NCBI GenBank assembly: GCA_050084515.1
Contig: CM114273.1
Location: 32,178,001-32,242,000, forward strand
Length of the DNA stretch: 64,000 nt
Reading direction: 5' to 3'
Source: Blasia pusilla
Taxonomy: Eukaryota; Marchantiophyta; Marchantiopsida; Blasiales
The notes beneath the pieces are model-generated. The model had not been told where the DNA came from and searched no databases. It worked only from the letters and a program-made list of their open reading frames with translations. The translations under genes were made by a program, and so were the position numbers. The stretch's first letter is position 1, and each line of letters opens with the position of its first letter. Below are positions 37,176 through 47,183 of this stretch, in pieces.

Positions 37176-39169
37176 TCATGTGCATGAGACTCTAGACATC
37201 ATAACATATGTTAAACCATAAGTGAATGCACTTTTCGATACAACAAGGCATCTGCCGAGCACAATGCTACCCTAAGATTTATGAGTTGTTATAGCATAAG
37301 AGAGCATGAGTGGAAAAGTACGCTTATAAGACTTCACTCTCTTCTTTGTGTATATAAACTCAAATACATATCTGTTAACTTTTACGATAGAATGATTAAT
37401 AGTTAATTTAACTACAATTGTTTTAATACAATTGTTATACACCAGTATTTCCTCAAAAATTCCTAAGCATCCATTTGCTGCATTGAGGTTTGCAGTGAGA
37501 ACAAATTTACAACCTATAGCTAGAAATGAAATTTGGTGGAAGTCACCCTCCTCAATCCAACTCTGCAAATCCTCCACATGACATGCATCCGAATCAACAG
37601 AAATTGAAATTAGACTTGCTTCACCAAAAAATTGGCGTAAACAAATAGTGTTGAACAATTTAACGTTAACTCTGTGAGAGCATATTACTGTGGTTGTGTT
37701 GTCAATGAAGTCCAATGCTTGGTTAGTGCCAACCATGCACATACCCAAAAAATTATCAATAGTATGTTGAGTTGGCAATCTAAGACGAATGGAGTTAAGA
37801 AATGACAAGAATTCTGGATCAACATGTCGTATGCATACATATCGCTACACAACATACATCGCTGTCATCAAAACACGCACAAACACACACGATCCCATGC
37901 TAACTCATGGCATCCATACACAAAGGAAAGAAGTAAAATAAGATCCAATCTCTTTCTACACCATCTCACACCATAGCTCTCAAAGGTGTGCACTCTCTCA
38001 TGTCAAACCAAACCCACTCTCCTAATGAGAGGCTTGGGTTACACTCACAAGGCAAGGGACCATGGCTCCGCTGCCTTATGCCAAGAGGTTCAACAAAGAG
38101 AGAATGAGCTCTCAAACTCTCTCTCTCTTGGAGGTATACCCCCTTCCCTTTCCCAAGCCCTCTCAACGGTAACCTATGCTCGCAAGTCACCTCCTTGGCT
38201 CTTGACCTACTGTAGCCGGTCAAGGGCCACTTCTAAAAGTGGAAAGTCAACTACCCCTAATATGGAAACTTACCTAAAATAGTAAGTTACTTTATATGAT
38301 TCCAAATGAGCGGAAACGAAGGGGAAACCTGCTCTTTCAGGTTTCCGGGGGCCTCAATAGATCATCCTCAACCTCTTGGGCCTATCCTCCACTACTCGTG
38401 TAGACGCTGTGCTAGATCCCACCGATCTATCCTAAAAGTCGTGACAAACATCTTGCCTCATAGTAGTAGTGAGATAATGCTTAGACATACCTGTCCAAAA
38501 AAAGGAAGAAGATATGTGACAACGTTTGCATCCACTGATAGAGGAGTGGGTACAAACTGGTGGAAGCTGGTACAGATCTCCAAGAAGGACAACAACCTTA
38601 ATGTCAAACGGATTATGATCACATGTGGGTGAAACAACATTAAGTCGCATTACAACAATCTAAAGTAATTTAGGTGTCATCATTGAACATTCGTCATAAA
38701 TGATAACATATGTGTTTCTTATTCTCTGAAACACATCAGATGTTGACAAAATACATGGTAGGTCACCTTTCACTGGGATGTTGAATGCAAAGTGGAGAGT
38801 GATTGCAAATGGATTTAGTCTCATTGTTGCGACTCCTATAGTAGCAAATAGCATTACAGACAGACCTAGTTGTTGCCAATAAGTTGCCATATAATTCATG
38901 AAGTAAGACTTACCTGTCCCTGGTGCTCCACTTATGAAATGGATTCCTTTTTTCGGTGTCTTCAATGTCAGAAACATGCCAAATTGGTCTGCTGTTAAGT
39001 CTGAGGGTGAGAAGCTGCTTCTACTACTACTTCCAAAATCAATGGATAATGTTGTTTCTTTACAAGGATCAGGAATCGATAGTAATAATATAAATTTTGA
39101 GGACACTTCATCAGTTAGCAAAGCATCCATTTTGGTAATAGTTTCAGTAGCATTTATCTGACTCCACAT
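37176..39169 (-). pseudogene. PIF1-type helicase of the Helitron, interrupted
   Basis: Motifs in order: Walker A GAPGTGKS; Walker B IIYDECSMM; VVLLGDLYQLPPV; LTTTMRQ; then, after the solo LTR, DPEFLSFLNS, LAIGCKFVLTANLN, AITTHKS and YGLTYVMMSRV. This is a complete set for a superfamily 1B DNA helicase that unwinds donor DNA during transposition. Two in-frame TAG stops interrupt it (38660-38662, and 37272-37274 right after HKS, where the family has glutamine). The solo LTR sits between RQDV and DPEF. Confidence 0.9.
37825..38446 (-). mobile_element. Solo LTR inserted in the Helitron helicase
   Basis: A 622-bp segment, bounded on the plus strand by TGTCGTATGC and TCGTGACA, so it has TG...CA ends. 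It is flanked by AACAT on both sides (37821-37825 and 38447-38451; 4 or 5 bp depending on where the shared T is placed). Removing it with one copy of the repeat restores the helicase frame across RQDV/DPEF. On the minus strand it starts TGTCACGACTTTTAGG and has ATATAAAG about 150 bp in, so the minus strand is probably its own sense. It has no internal coding. A solo LTR arises by recombination between two LTRs. Its family is unknown. Confidence 0.88.
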
Positions 39170-39446
39170 GTTTTTAGTTGCATAATTACTATATAACTAG
39201 ATCCTGGATGTCATCAATAGAGCTAACTATATTTTTATGAACACATTCGTGCAAATAAGTCCAACTCTTACAACACACTGATGTGAGCTCAAAATCTGAT
39301 CTGAAGGCTGCCACTGATAAGAGCAAATTATAAAAAAAATCATCTGGGTGATGCACAAGACTAAAGTGTGTAAACCTTGCAAGTTTAGATCGGTTGAATA
39401 CAAATCCACCAAGTGAATCCATACCAACAAAATATTTTGTCTTCTT

Positions 39447-39851
39447 TTATGTTTTTGCCACTTCAAAGTTTTCCCAATAATCAATAAATGTAATGTGTGA
39501 TAAGCTAGCTCGCCTATGGCAGTAAATCTGAACGAGATGAAGGCAAACAAGGGATGACTTACGATACAAATAAGTCCTTCTTGAAGATGGACTGGAATCT
39601 ATATATGTCACTGAGTTTGAACGAGTTATAACATGAATTTGTAGAGAAGAGTGGGCTACCTCTATTGAACAAACTGATCTATTTAAAACAACACCAGAAA
39701 CCAATTTGAGTTGGATATCTTCCAAACCTTCAAAACCAAGATTCATTGTTGTCTCAATATCAATGTTCAGGGTACCAAGTGGTTCACTTTTCAATGCATG
39801 TTTTATTAGATAAAAAGACCAATCTATATTTGTCACTTGGTGCAAATTCAT
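39447..39851 (-). pseudogene. Helitron Rep tyrosine region, altered
   Basis: Begins MNLHQVTNIDWSFYLIKHAL. Helitron Rep proteins have two tyrosines here (Y-x-x-K-Y); the first is present, and the second is histidine (about 39798-39800). The remainder is the linker towards the helicase. The next frame down (39189-39422, SLGGFVFNRSKLARFTH) continues the protein after another shift. Confidence 0.7.
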
Positions 39852-39908
39852 ATGTGCACCCCAAAGAATAAGGATAACTGGGTGGTATGGAACAACATTC
39901 CTCTGAAG

Positions 39909-40463
39909 TCATGAAGGTATGTAATATCTCCATTTATGGTTTATTGGATCTACTGAAGGAGTTAAGAGAGGATAAATATCTGCAGAGAAACCTAGTTTGC
40001 AGAATTGGGTGTTTGTGGACTTCTCTACACGAGAGTATGCGAAAGGCTTGCAAACGTGTAATTTTTTATGCAAAACTAGATTTAATAATTGTTCATTAAT
40101 AGACTTATCAGCATGGTGTATAAAAGAATTTGTGGTACTGTCTATGGGGGCAAGGACAAAGGAGGCTATTTGAGAGGTCGTAATGTCAACACCACTTTCA
40201 ACACACCATAAAATAATATGCCCATGTAAGTTGCCTCGACCTTGTAATTCATATCTTGTAACATAATGTAGAACGTGGCCCAATATTTTTGGTGACCACC
40301 AAAAATAAAAGATTTTTAAAACAAGTGCAACATGGAATAGGACAACACACTCTGTTGGTGCATCTCTCCAAACAAAACTAGGATTCATGTTTTTGAGTAA
40401 TAACTCAAGCTGTGAGTATTCCTGCCACCTTGTTTGGGATAACTCATATGATATCAATGTCAA
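39909..40463 (-). pseudogene. Helitron Rep (HUH endonuclease) domain
   Basis: The key motif is YELQGRGNLHGHIILW at about residues 71-86: an E.Q.RG..H.H pattern whose two histidines bind the catalytic metal in HUH nucleases, which nick and rejoin single-stranded DNA. Upstream, NPSFVWRDAPTECVVLFHVAL matches the region before it in plant Helitrons. The start of this frame joins the preceding one through a shift near 40444-40463. Confidence 0.85.
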
Positions 40464-40697
40464 AAAAGAAATGGGTAATTCCCCATTTGTTCACCATAGC
40501 TTTAAGATCTTTTAGGTGCCTTCTATGCCAACCAGAGATGCTTGAAATCTGAGGACTTAACGAATGCTTTGCTAAGTTATGGAATAGCTCATCCTTTGAT
40601 ATCTCAAGAGTTGTAACACGGAGTGTGTCTAATTCCTTGTTGAGAATGCATGATTTTGTTGAGGTTTCAAGTGTTATCGATTGTTTTAATTTACACA

Positions 40698-41081
40698 TCA
40701 AAAGTAAATACGGTTTGTAAATATAGAGAATAACTGTGAAGCTCTTCCTTTCATATAATCAGCAAAAGAAATGCTTCCTTTGAAATATCCACGAAGGTAA
40801 GGAAACAAAAATGGAAATATGCTAGTCTCCAATGTGAGCCTTCGATCATCACTCAATCCCCTGAAGTCAATTATGAGGCTGGTACGCAGAGATGATCGTT
40901 TCTTGCTATACATACTTCCATGATCAAAAATTTCTCTTAATCTTTTTTTTACAAGAATAGAAGATTGAATGTCATGAATGATATTTAGATCAGATTTACA
41001 TGGATCAATGTTCATTGTGTGTGTCACAAGACCCTTGTCATGTGAGGCTTTGACAATCCTGTCAACAGAGGTAGAAGGCAA
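40698..41081 (-). pseudogene. Helitron_like_N domain fragment
   Basis: The upstream frame at 41292-41624 contains FYPPYALCNDFMTDFIIPP and CSQC. This frame carries IFPFLFPYLRGYFKG...FADYMKGRASQLFS, the typical 'FP.LFP.G.GG ... DY.K.RL.Q' pattern before the Rep domain, although the usual glycines are partly lost. It continues at 40444-40701 in another frame. Together they form the N-terminal domain of the Rep-helicase. Confidence 0.75.
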
Positions 41082-41624
41082 AATTACCTAACCACATGAA
41101 GGACTTGGGAGTTCAATCAATGTTAAATAATCCTTGTAGAGTGGATTTATATGCAAGTTTATAAGCATTATACATCGAACTTGACGGTTTATAGCAACAT
41201 TATTCTCGCATTTGTAAGTGGTCATATTCCAACGTACTAGAGGGTTGTATAATAAACTTTTGAATGTAAAAAAACCTTTATGGAATCCATTTTATTTGGA
41301 GGTTATCCCTACTCTAGAATCGACCAAGGATAGGAGTTGTAAATAGAGTGGGTTAAACGACAAAATGTTATGTATATATGTTGGGGTCATATACACATTG
41401 AATGCCTCAGTTGTAGCTGCGGAAGAACACTGGCTACACTCGTAGTGGAAGCCACTAGGTGGAATTATGAAGTCTGTCATAAAATCATTGCAAAGTGCAT
41501 AAGGTGGATAGAAGATAGCACCTATGGATTGAAACTTAAGGCGGGATGAGTTCCTAAACGAACACACTCGCACATACCAAAACACTCCATTGAATAAAAA
41601 AATGATTGTCACAGTGATACCCAC

Positions 41625-43587
41625 TCGTCCATGAGTACTTTTTTGTCATACCAAAAATTTGTTTTTGCAGCAAGCCTCTTCATACGAATTCGTTTGCTTA
41701 TTCTGAGATCTGACCGAGTTAATGAATCACAAGCTCTCGACATACCTGGAAGCTATGTGTCCAAACGTCGGGGTCTCGGGAGCGAAGCTTGCTGATGGGA
41801 CTCCAATACAACACCACACTAAAGGTGTTAAAGAGACTAACATTACCTTTACAAACAAGCGTGAACATTACAATAAACTATTGGAATATCATCACATGCT
41901 GACAAGAAATCTATAGATAATCCAACAAACATTCTTACTAGCAGTACAAAAGTTGATAAAATTGAGACTGTTCTACAAAGGCAAAGTATTCAGAGGTAGC
42001 ACGTACCAAAGATACTAGGTCCGATCAAACTGAACAAAGGGGAAAGATCCGTATTGAGAAGTATTTGAGGATAGAATGTTTGATTGAAGAACTTTGGGGA
42101 AGTAAAGAAGAATCCAAGTGCAAAGCAATTGGGAGACTAAAGAAGGCATCCGTAAGCTTATGTGCTATCAAACATCGTGCGGTTGGATGAATGCATAAAT
42201 AGAATATAGTATCTTGCAAGCTGCGATCCGAGGATCATGGAGGCCGACGAAATTAATTGTAATTATCTGCCATGGATATGTGAGGAAAAGGAAACAAAAA
42301 TGTCATTGGAGAACCGCCACAAAGTGTCTGTGTGGCAGATGTATTCAAGGCTTTGACCAAATAGTCTAATAAACAACTGAACTAAATCAAATCGAGGGTG
42401 GCGACCCTCATCAGGTAGCGCTGTGGTACAGTTTGACAGAAACAAAATAGTTGGTGATGCTGGTGACATAGTTGATAACATTGATGTTGGATGTTTATGT
42501 TAGTAATGAAATGGCTCTTCACGAATACATCCAAACACCAAGTGGATTCTGTCGTAACTGTGATACAATCTACAACGAAGGACTAGGTGCGGATGAACGA
42601 GATGTATACAACTTGAGCATAAGAAAAACACTACGTCTAACGAGAATGTGTAATGACAAAGCTCGATATAGGTCGAGCAACCAAGCAAACAATACATCAT
42701 GCTCATATTGGTCCCCAAAACGGTATCTATACGTAGAGGCTCCATGAATATCCAAGCTTACATTCACATACGATTGTAAGCTCATAATTGAATTCCTTAT
42801 GATACAAGCCAAAGCCCTAATGGGTAACACACACCGTGGAGAAGATCGTTGCCAAATACAGTGGCTAGCGCATAGTAAACATGTGAAATTGATACGTTGA
42901 CGTTGAGTGGTTGTAAAGACGATAATTTGTGTACATGAAATCCAAAACCGAAGTGGGTAGGAACGGAGCTAGACTTCATTGATTGCATTGGAGACTTCCA
43001 TATAGAGTCTTGAATACACAACGTTCAATGTTACTACAGCTCGATGCTCGGCGGGTTCACAAGAAATATTAAATACGAACCCGCGATGCGTACCAAAATG
43101 GTGGGGAAGCCTTACCCTATATAGTATACGCCAATGACCTTATGACACATCACTAAGATGAGTCACACGTTCATCTTGGTGCAACTGCAGAAACTATTTG
43201 GTTTTGCACCATGCTCCAAGCGAACTGCATTTAAGGGCTCTAAGTTGGGGCCGTAATAATTTAATATTTTTGCAAGTTTAACATGGCCAAAACTTGCAAT
43301 GATTTTCTTAAAACTTTGATGACTCATAAGTATATAACTTGGACTCGCGACAATATTTTTGTGCTTTTTCGTATGCTTTAAAGGCTTACGGATTTTGCTA
43401 TTCCTAAGTCATTTCAACACTTTAGATCTTTCTTTTGACTGTTAATAATGTGCCATGGTATTTTGAGCCAATGAAATACTTCATCTTATAAACCAATAAG
43501 ATTTTTGAAACTGATTTTAAAATAATACTTGATAATTCATTGTGAAAACTAACTCAAACACCACGGGTTTCGACTGGTGAATTATAA
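41625..43587. other. Likely Helitron 5' flank, no gene seen
   Basis: No recognisable coding. The 5' end of the minus-strand Helitron must lie here or just beyond, but I could not fix it. Minus-strand frames near 42500-42830 lack known motifs. Confidence 0.35.
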
Positions 43588-43855
43588 TCTATATAATTAA
43601 AAGAGAATGGGATTAATAAAAATGCCTTTTAGGTATTGACATCTATCTTCTAAAGTTTCTGAAGGTGTTGACATATGTTAATTTAAATAACAAGATTCAA
43701 TTCAAAAGATATAATTAAATTAAATAAGAAAGAGAAATAAAAATAAAACATTTTTTATAATTTGAAGATGAATGTATACAAACACCCCAAACACTAACTA
43801 ATCTATATTATTGTTGGAGAATAACTAATCTATATATTATTGAAGAGTGCCTTCT
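43588..43855 (+). repeat. Cluster of Helitron-like 5' termini
   Basis: Three starts of the Helitron type, each preceded by A: 43588 TCTATATAATTAAAAGAGAA, 43802 TCTATATTATTGTTGGAGAA and 43829 TCTATATATTATTGAAGAG. The first is very close to classic plant Helitron 5' ends. The arrangement suggests nested or tandem non-autonomous Helitrons on the plus strand, distinct from the minus-strand Rep element. No 3' ends were found. Confidence 0.5.
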
Positions 43856-44756
43856 TGATTTATAAATACCTCTTTGATTGACTACTACAAATTTATTTTT
43901 GTGCATACTACGGACAACAAGAGAGAATTTAAATTTGTGTGCCACCACATTTGGGACTATGGTGGAGGAGATGGAGGGACATCTAGAATTTTGCTTCTAA
44001 CTATTTCCATGGTGATCCAATCTTTTCAATCTAAGGCCCAATGTGTTCATCTTCTCAAGCTTGAACTTTGGGTTCTTCTTTTCTCCACTTAAGATTGAGT
44101 TTTCCAAAGTTCTTGGGATCTTTGGACCTCTTTATCTCCTAAATGTGCTCAAAGATTCCTATACGTAATTTCAAACATAAGGCTCTCCTTATAGAGTGAT
44201 ACCGGGTTACCATCGGTTTAAGGGATTCCTCTTGCTTTTCTTGATATTTTGATACGATCTGGGCCCAACATTACGAACTCATTCCCTCATAGCGGTCATT
44301 GGTGGATGGCTCACTTACTCCTCACATCCTCTTTTTTGGTGTTTCCAATTTCTTTCATAATTTTCTTCTGGAATGTCGGTTTTGGACGTGTTTGGGCTTG
44401 TTTCGATCGTCTTGACGAGCTCGTTCTTTTTCAAATTAAGCAGGTTTTCCATTTTTTCTTCCTTCTTTGTAGGTGCCTATTTTTGTGTACTGGTTTGTTT
44501 TAGGTCAATTGCTCCAAAAAGTCTTCCTTGCTCTTTTAACTCCTTACCTTACTATTTCGCCCCTACATACGTTTGCTATATCCTTAAGGACATTAGAAAT
44601 TCATATTCTTGAGCCACCTCTTCTGATACCATATAGATCACTTTCCCTTTTCAATTGCTTTTTATATTTTACTTATAGTAATTTTCAATCATAAATTGGG
44701 TATTGCCTAATCTTCTTCTCTCCATCTAAATTTCTTTTGGACGGATTCCATTACTT
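43856..44756. other. Pyrimidine-rich spacer, no gene seen
   Basis: T/C-rich plus strand, with frames at 44249-44694 that overlap in all phases and carry no motif. It may be the 5' untranslated part of the following non-LTR element. Confidence 0.35.
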
Positions 44757-44925
44757 TTGCTTTGCTCGTTATCCTCATGCTTTCTCCAAACCACGTTTCA
44801 TATGTCTTTCCTTGTCTTCGATGACTTGCCTACCTTTACTTCTATGTCATCAGAGATGGAGATGGATTCTCCATCTACTTGCTTATCTGGTTTTACACGC
44901 CCTCCTACAGCCGTAACTTCTCCCC

Positions 44926-45492
44926 TTGGTTCACCTCCTCATCGTAGATCTCGCCATTTTCCTCCAGACGCTTATACACCCATTACACTCTCTGGATTCT
45001 TCTCTTCTCCCTTCTTCGCCTTGTCCTATTGAGCCTAATCTTGATCTATTATTATCGAATCCTTCTACTTTGCCATCCCCACATATCTCATCTATGTCCT
45101 TGCTTCCAACTCCCATCTATTCTACCCGAATCTCCCCTCTTCCTCCTCCTCCTTCCCCAACCTACTTACCCCCTCATCGTCGGCCATCACCACCTCTTGC
45201 ACCTCCCACCTCCTCTCCTTGTAACCCTTATACTTCTCCATTTGTACCAAAGGTTCGTTGCATATCTTGTAGTAAGGAGTTTGCTCCTAATGGGATCAAA
45301 AGACATCAGGGGTACTGTCGATCCATGCATGGGCCTGCAATCCCTAACCTCATACCACCTCCTACTGCATTCCCCATAACAACTGCTTGGACTTGGTTAA
45401 GCCAAATTAATCTCCTTTGCTCTTTCCATCCAGGTCTTCCTCGTCCTAGACTCTACACTCGCATTCCTATTGCTCTTCGTCCCATCACCTAA
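44926..45492 (+). pseudogene. N-terminal zinc-finger part of non-LTR element
   Basis: Proline- and serine-rich up to about residue 105, then RCISCSKEFAPNGIKRHQGYC, a Cys-X2-Cys-X11-His-X3-Cys finger like those at the N-terminus of R2-type element proteins. The last residues run out of homology. The listed start is GTG; the first real ATG may be further upstream (44757 region, other frame). It is the DNA- or RNA-binding part of a decayed element. Confidence 0.45.
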
Positions 45493-45678
45493 TAAGCTTT
45501 GCTTTTCCCATTAGAAAGGTTAGCGTGTGACCCCACAGATATCAATGCTTGGTATCTCCTATTACTCTTCCCACAATGGGTTTTAGTCCTCCCTCCAAGG
45601 GGTGGTGCAACGGGTCATCGTGAAACCTCCACACGTATCGCGATGCACCTTATTCTCCGATGTGCATATGGTGGATAA

Positions 45679-46278
45679 CGAACGGCCACACATGATGTCA
45701 TTAGAGAGTCGGTAGCATGGGTGGCTCGTACTACAGGATACACTGTTGGGCAAGAGCAACTCCATGTCCTACCTTCAACCACACAAGCAACCTCTCATTG
45801 GAGAGTGAATCTTGTTATGTCTCGAGGTGGATTCCACACACTAGATGATGTGGTGGTTGTTGATCCAACACGTTCTGACTTGGTGTGTCGAGCCGCATAT
45901 ACCAAAGGTTTGGCGGCCAAAGCTGCAGCAAGAATCAAGGAGTTCAGTTATGCTGTGAGACGTGCGACTCATGGATTTATTCCTTTTGCAGTGGAAGTAT
46001 TCGGTCATGTACATGTGTCTTTTGATACTTTCCTGAAAACATGTGCTCACCACTCCCTCGAGAATCATCACTTTGCCCCTTCACATAGTCCTCTCTCGGT
46101 AGTTACTACTTATTTTCGGCAATGCATCTCAGTGGCCTTACAACGCGCACAAGCCTTGGCATTGATATGTCGTGGGGAGGTGGTGGGGGGTCGCTCGCCT
46201 TGTCGTCCATTCACATCTGATCAACCACTCGTGTACTTGTCATATTTCTTTCAGGCTATCAATCGTGTAGCTCGTTGA
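45679..46278 (+). pseudogene. C-terminal domain of non-LTR element
   Basis: The frame is open from about 45679 to a TGA at 46278. It reads THDVIRESVAWVARTTGY, then WRVNLVMSRGGFHTLDDVVVVDPTRSDLV, FIPFAVEVFG and YFRQCISVALQRAQAL. This block (D..V....DVVVxDPT followed by AAA.IKE) resembles the C-terminal domain of plant non-LTR elements with a restriction-like nuclease fold; the acidic residues in LDDVVVVDPT could be its active site. It is nearly intact over 200 codons while the RT is lost. It could instead be a captured domain with its own history. Confidence 0.5.
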
Positions 46279-46366
46279 GCCGGTGTTTGCGTTGGCTTGT
46301 TGCCATTTTCATTTTGTATTCCTCTTTTGAATTGTTATTACCTTTTTCTTTTGAAATTTATTCTAT

Positions 46367-46372
46367 AATAAA
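46367..46372 (+). promoter_or_regulatory. Polyadenylation signal of non-LTR remnant
   Basis: AATAAA about 90 bp after the stop codon of the C-terminal domain, followed by AT-rich sequence. It is consistent with the 3' end of the element. Confidence 0.5.
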
Positions 46373-46380
46373 GTGAATAT

Positions 46381-47183
46381 ATTAATATTCAAATCCTTTT
46401 TTATTTCCTGTACATGCCAAGTTCGAACAATACATGAATCCTAGACTTCACCGGACCCGCGTAGCTCGTCCTACTCAGTCCGGTGATCACCGGATTGATG
46501 GCCGCACTTTCTCTCAACTCGTGTAAAAATAAAATTTTCAGCACCTCCCATCGGTTTCCGACAGTCCGAGCTGCGAAATCCGACCCTAAGCGCGCTCATT
46601 CTTCCGGTTGAGATCTACGGACGTCCGTCAATATGACGGAATTCGGAATGGCGTTTAGGGTATGGACAGACGAGAGAAGGAAAGAGGTTTAACGAGGGTT
46701 TTGTAAGTCGCCACAGGTTCATTGCACCACTCTTTGAATCTGCAGTCACTGATCGCCCAAGCGGACATCGGAATTCGTAAATGCTTCCTACTGGGCACAG
46801 GATGCATTGCACGGATGTGTCTTGTTCTTGTGTTGTTTTTGGTTGGTTTTCTTCATTTGCGAGATCACAACATTGGTGGATTTTGCGGTGAATGTCTGAA
46901 AAATGGTGTGTTCTTGTTGCGTCGCTACGTGATCGTGCTCGTCTTTTCGTTGATGTACTCGTTGGGGGGAATTCAGGTGGAAGTCCCGAGAGCTTACTAG
47001 TGGAGCATGCTCGCTCGCGAACAATGGTCACAGATCATGGCTGGCTACTGCGTGAATGTGGTGAAGGGTGTGCGGAATGGGGGACCAAGTGAACAACCTC
47101 TTCCTCGTAGATCGGAAAGGAAATGAGGCTCTGCCCGAGTGCTCCTGTGGCTTAGGGCGAATTTCGCCAGCCCGCCAGAAACT
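46381..47183 (+). other. Upstream region and leader of DEG10
   Basis: GC-moderate, with CpG. Short overlapping frames on both strands (46615-47031, 46722-47000) have no motif. It should hold the promoter and 5' leader of the protease gene, but I see no clear TATA box. Confidence 0.4.

Larger units (their letters stand above)
37176..41624 (-). mobile_element. Helitron Rep-helicase region, decayed
   Basis: On the minus strand the order is: an N-terminal region (41624-41292), Helitron_like_N (41081-40444), HUH Rep (40463-39909), tyrosine region (39851-39447), a linker (39422-39189), and a PIF1-type helicase (39169-37176). This is the single-protein layout of Helitrons, which move by rolling-circle transposition. 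The frame changes several times, has at least two in-frame TAG stops in the helicase, and is split by a solo LTR. Some breaks could be introns, but the LTR and stops show that this copy is dead. Element ends are not defined. Confidence 0.88.
44757..46380 (+). mobile_element. Internally deleted non-LTR retroelement
   Basis: The remnant joins an N-terminal zinc-finger region (44926-45492) to a C-terminal domain (45679-46278) with only about 190 bp between them; the whole reverse transcriptase is missing. It ends with an AATAAA signal at 46367 and AT-rich sequence. The order suits a single-ORF non-LTR element of the restriction-like-endonuclease type (R2/NeSL-like clades). The left boundary is approximate, and the family assignment is an inference. 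Confidence 0.5.

Noticed and set aside
44249-44694. Overlapping hydrophobic frames in a pyrimidine-rich stretch
   Set aside because: All three phases are open because of T/C composition (Leu/Phe/Ser-rich); no gene-like feature.
46615-47031. Frames on both strands upstream of DEG10
   Set aside because: They overlap in several phases and have no motif; more likely promoter or leader.
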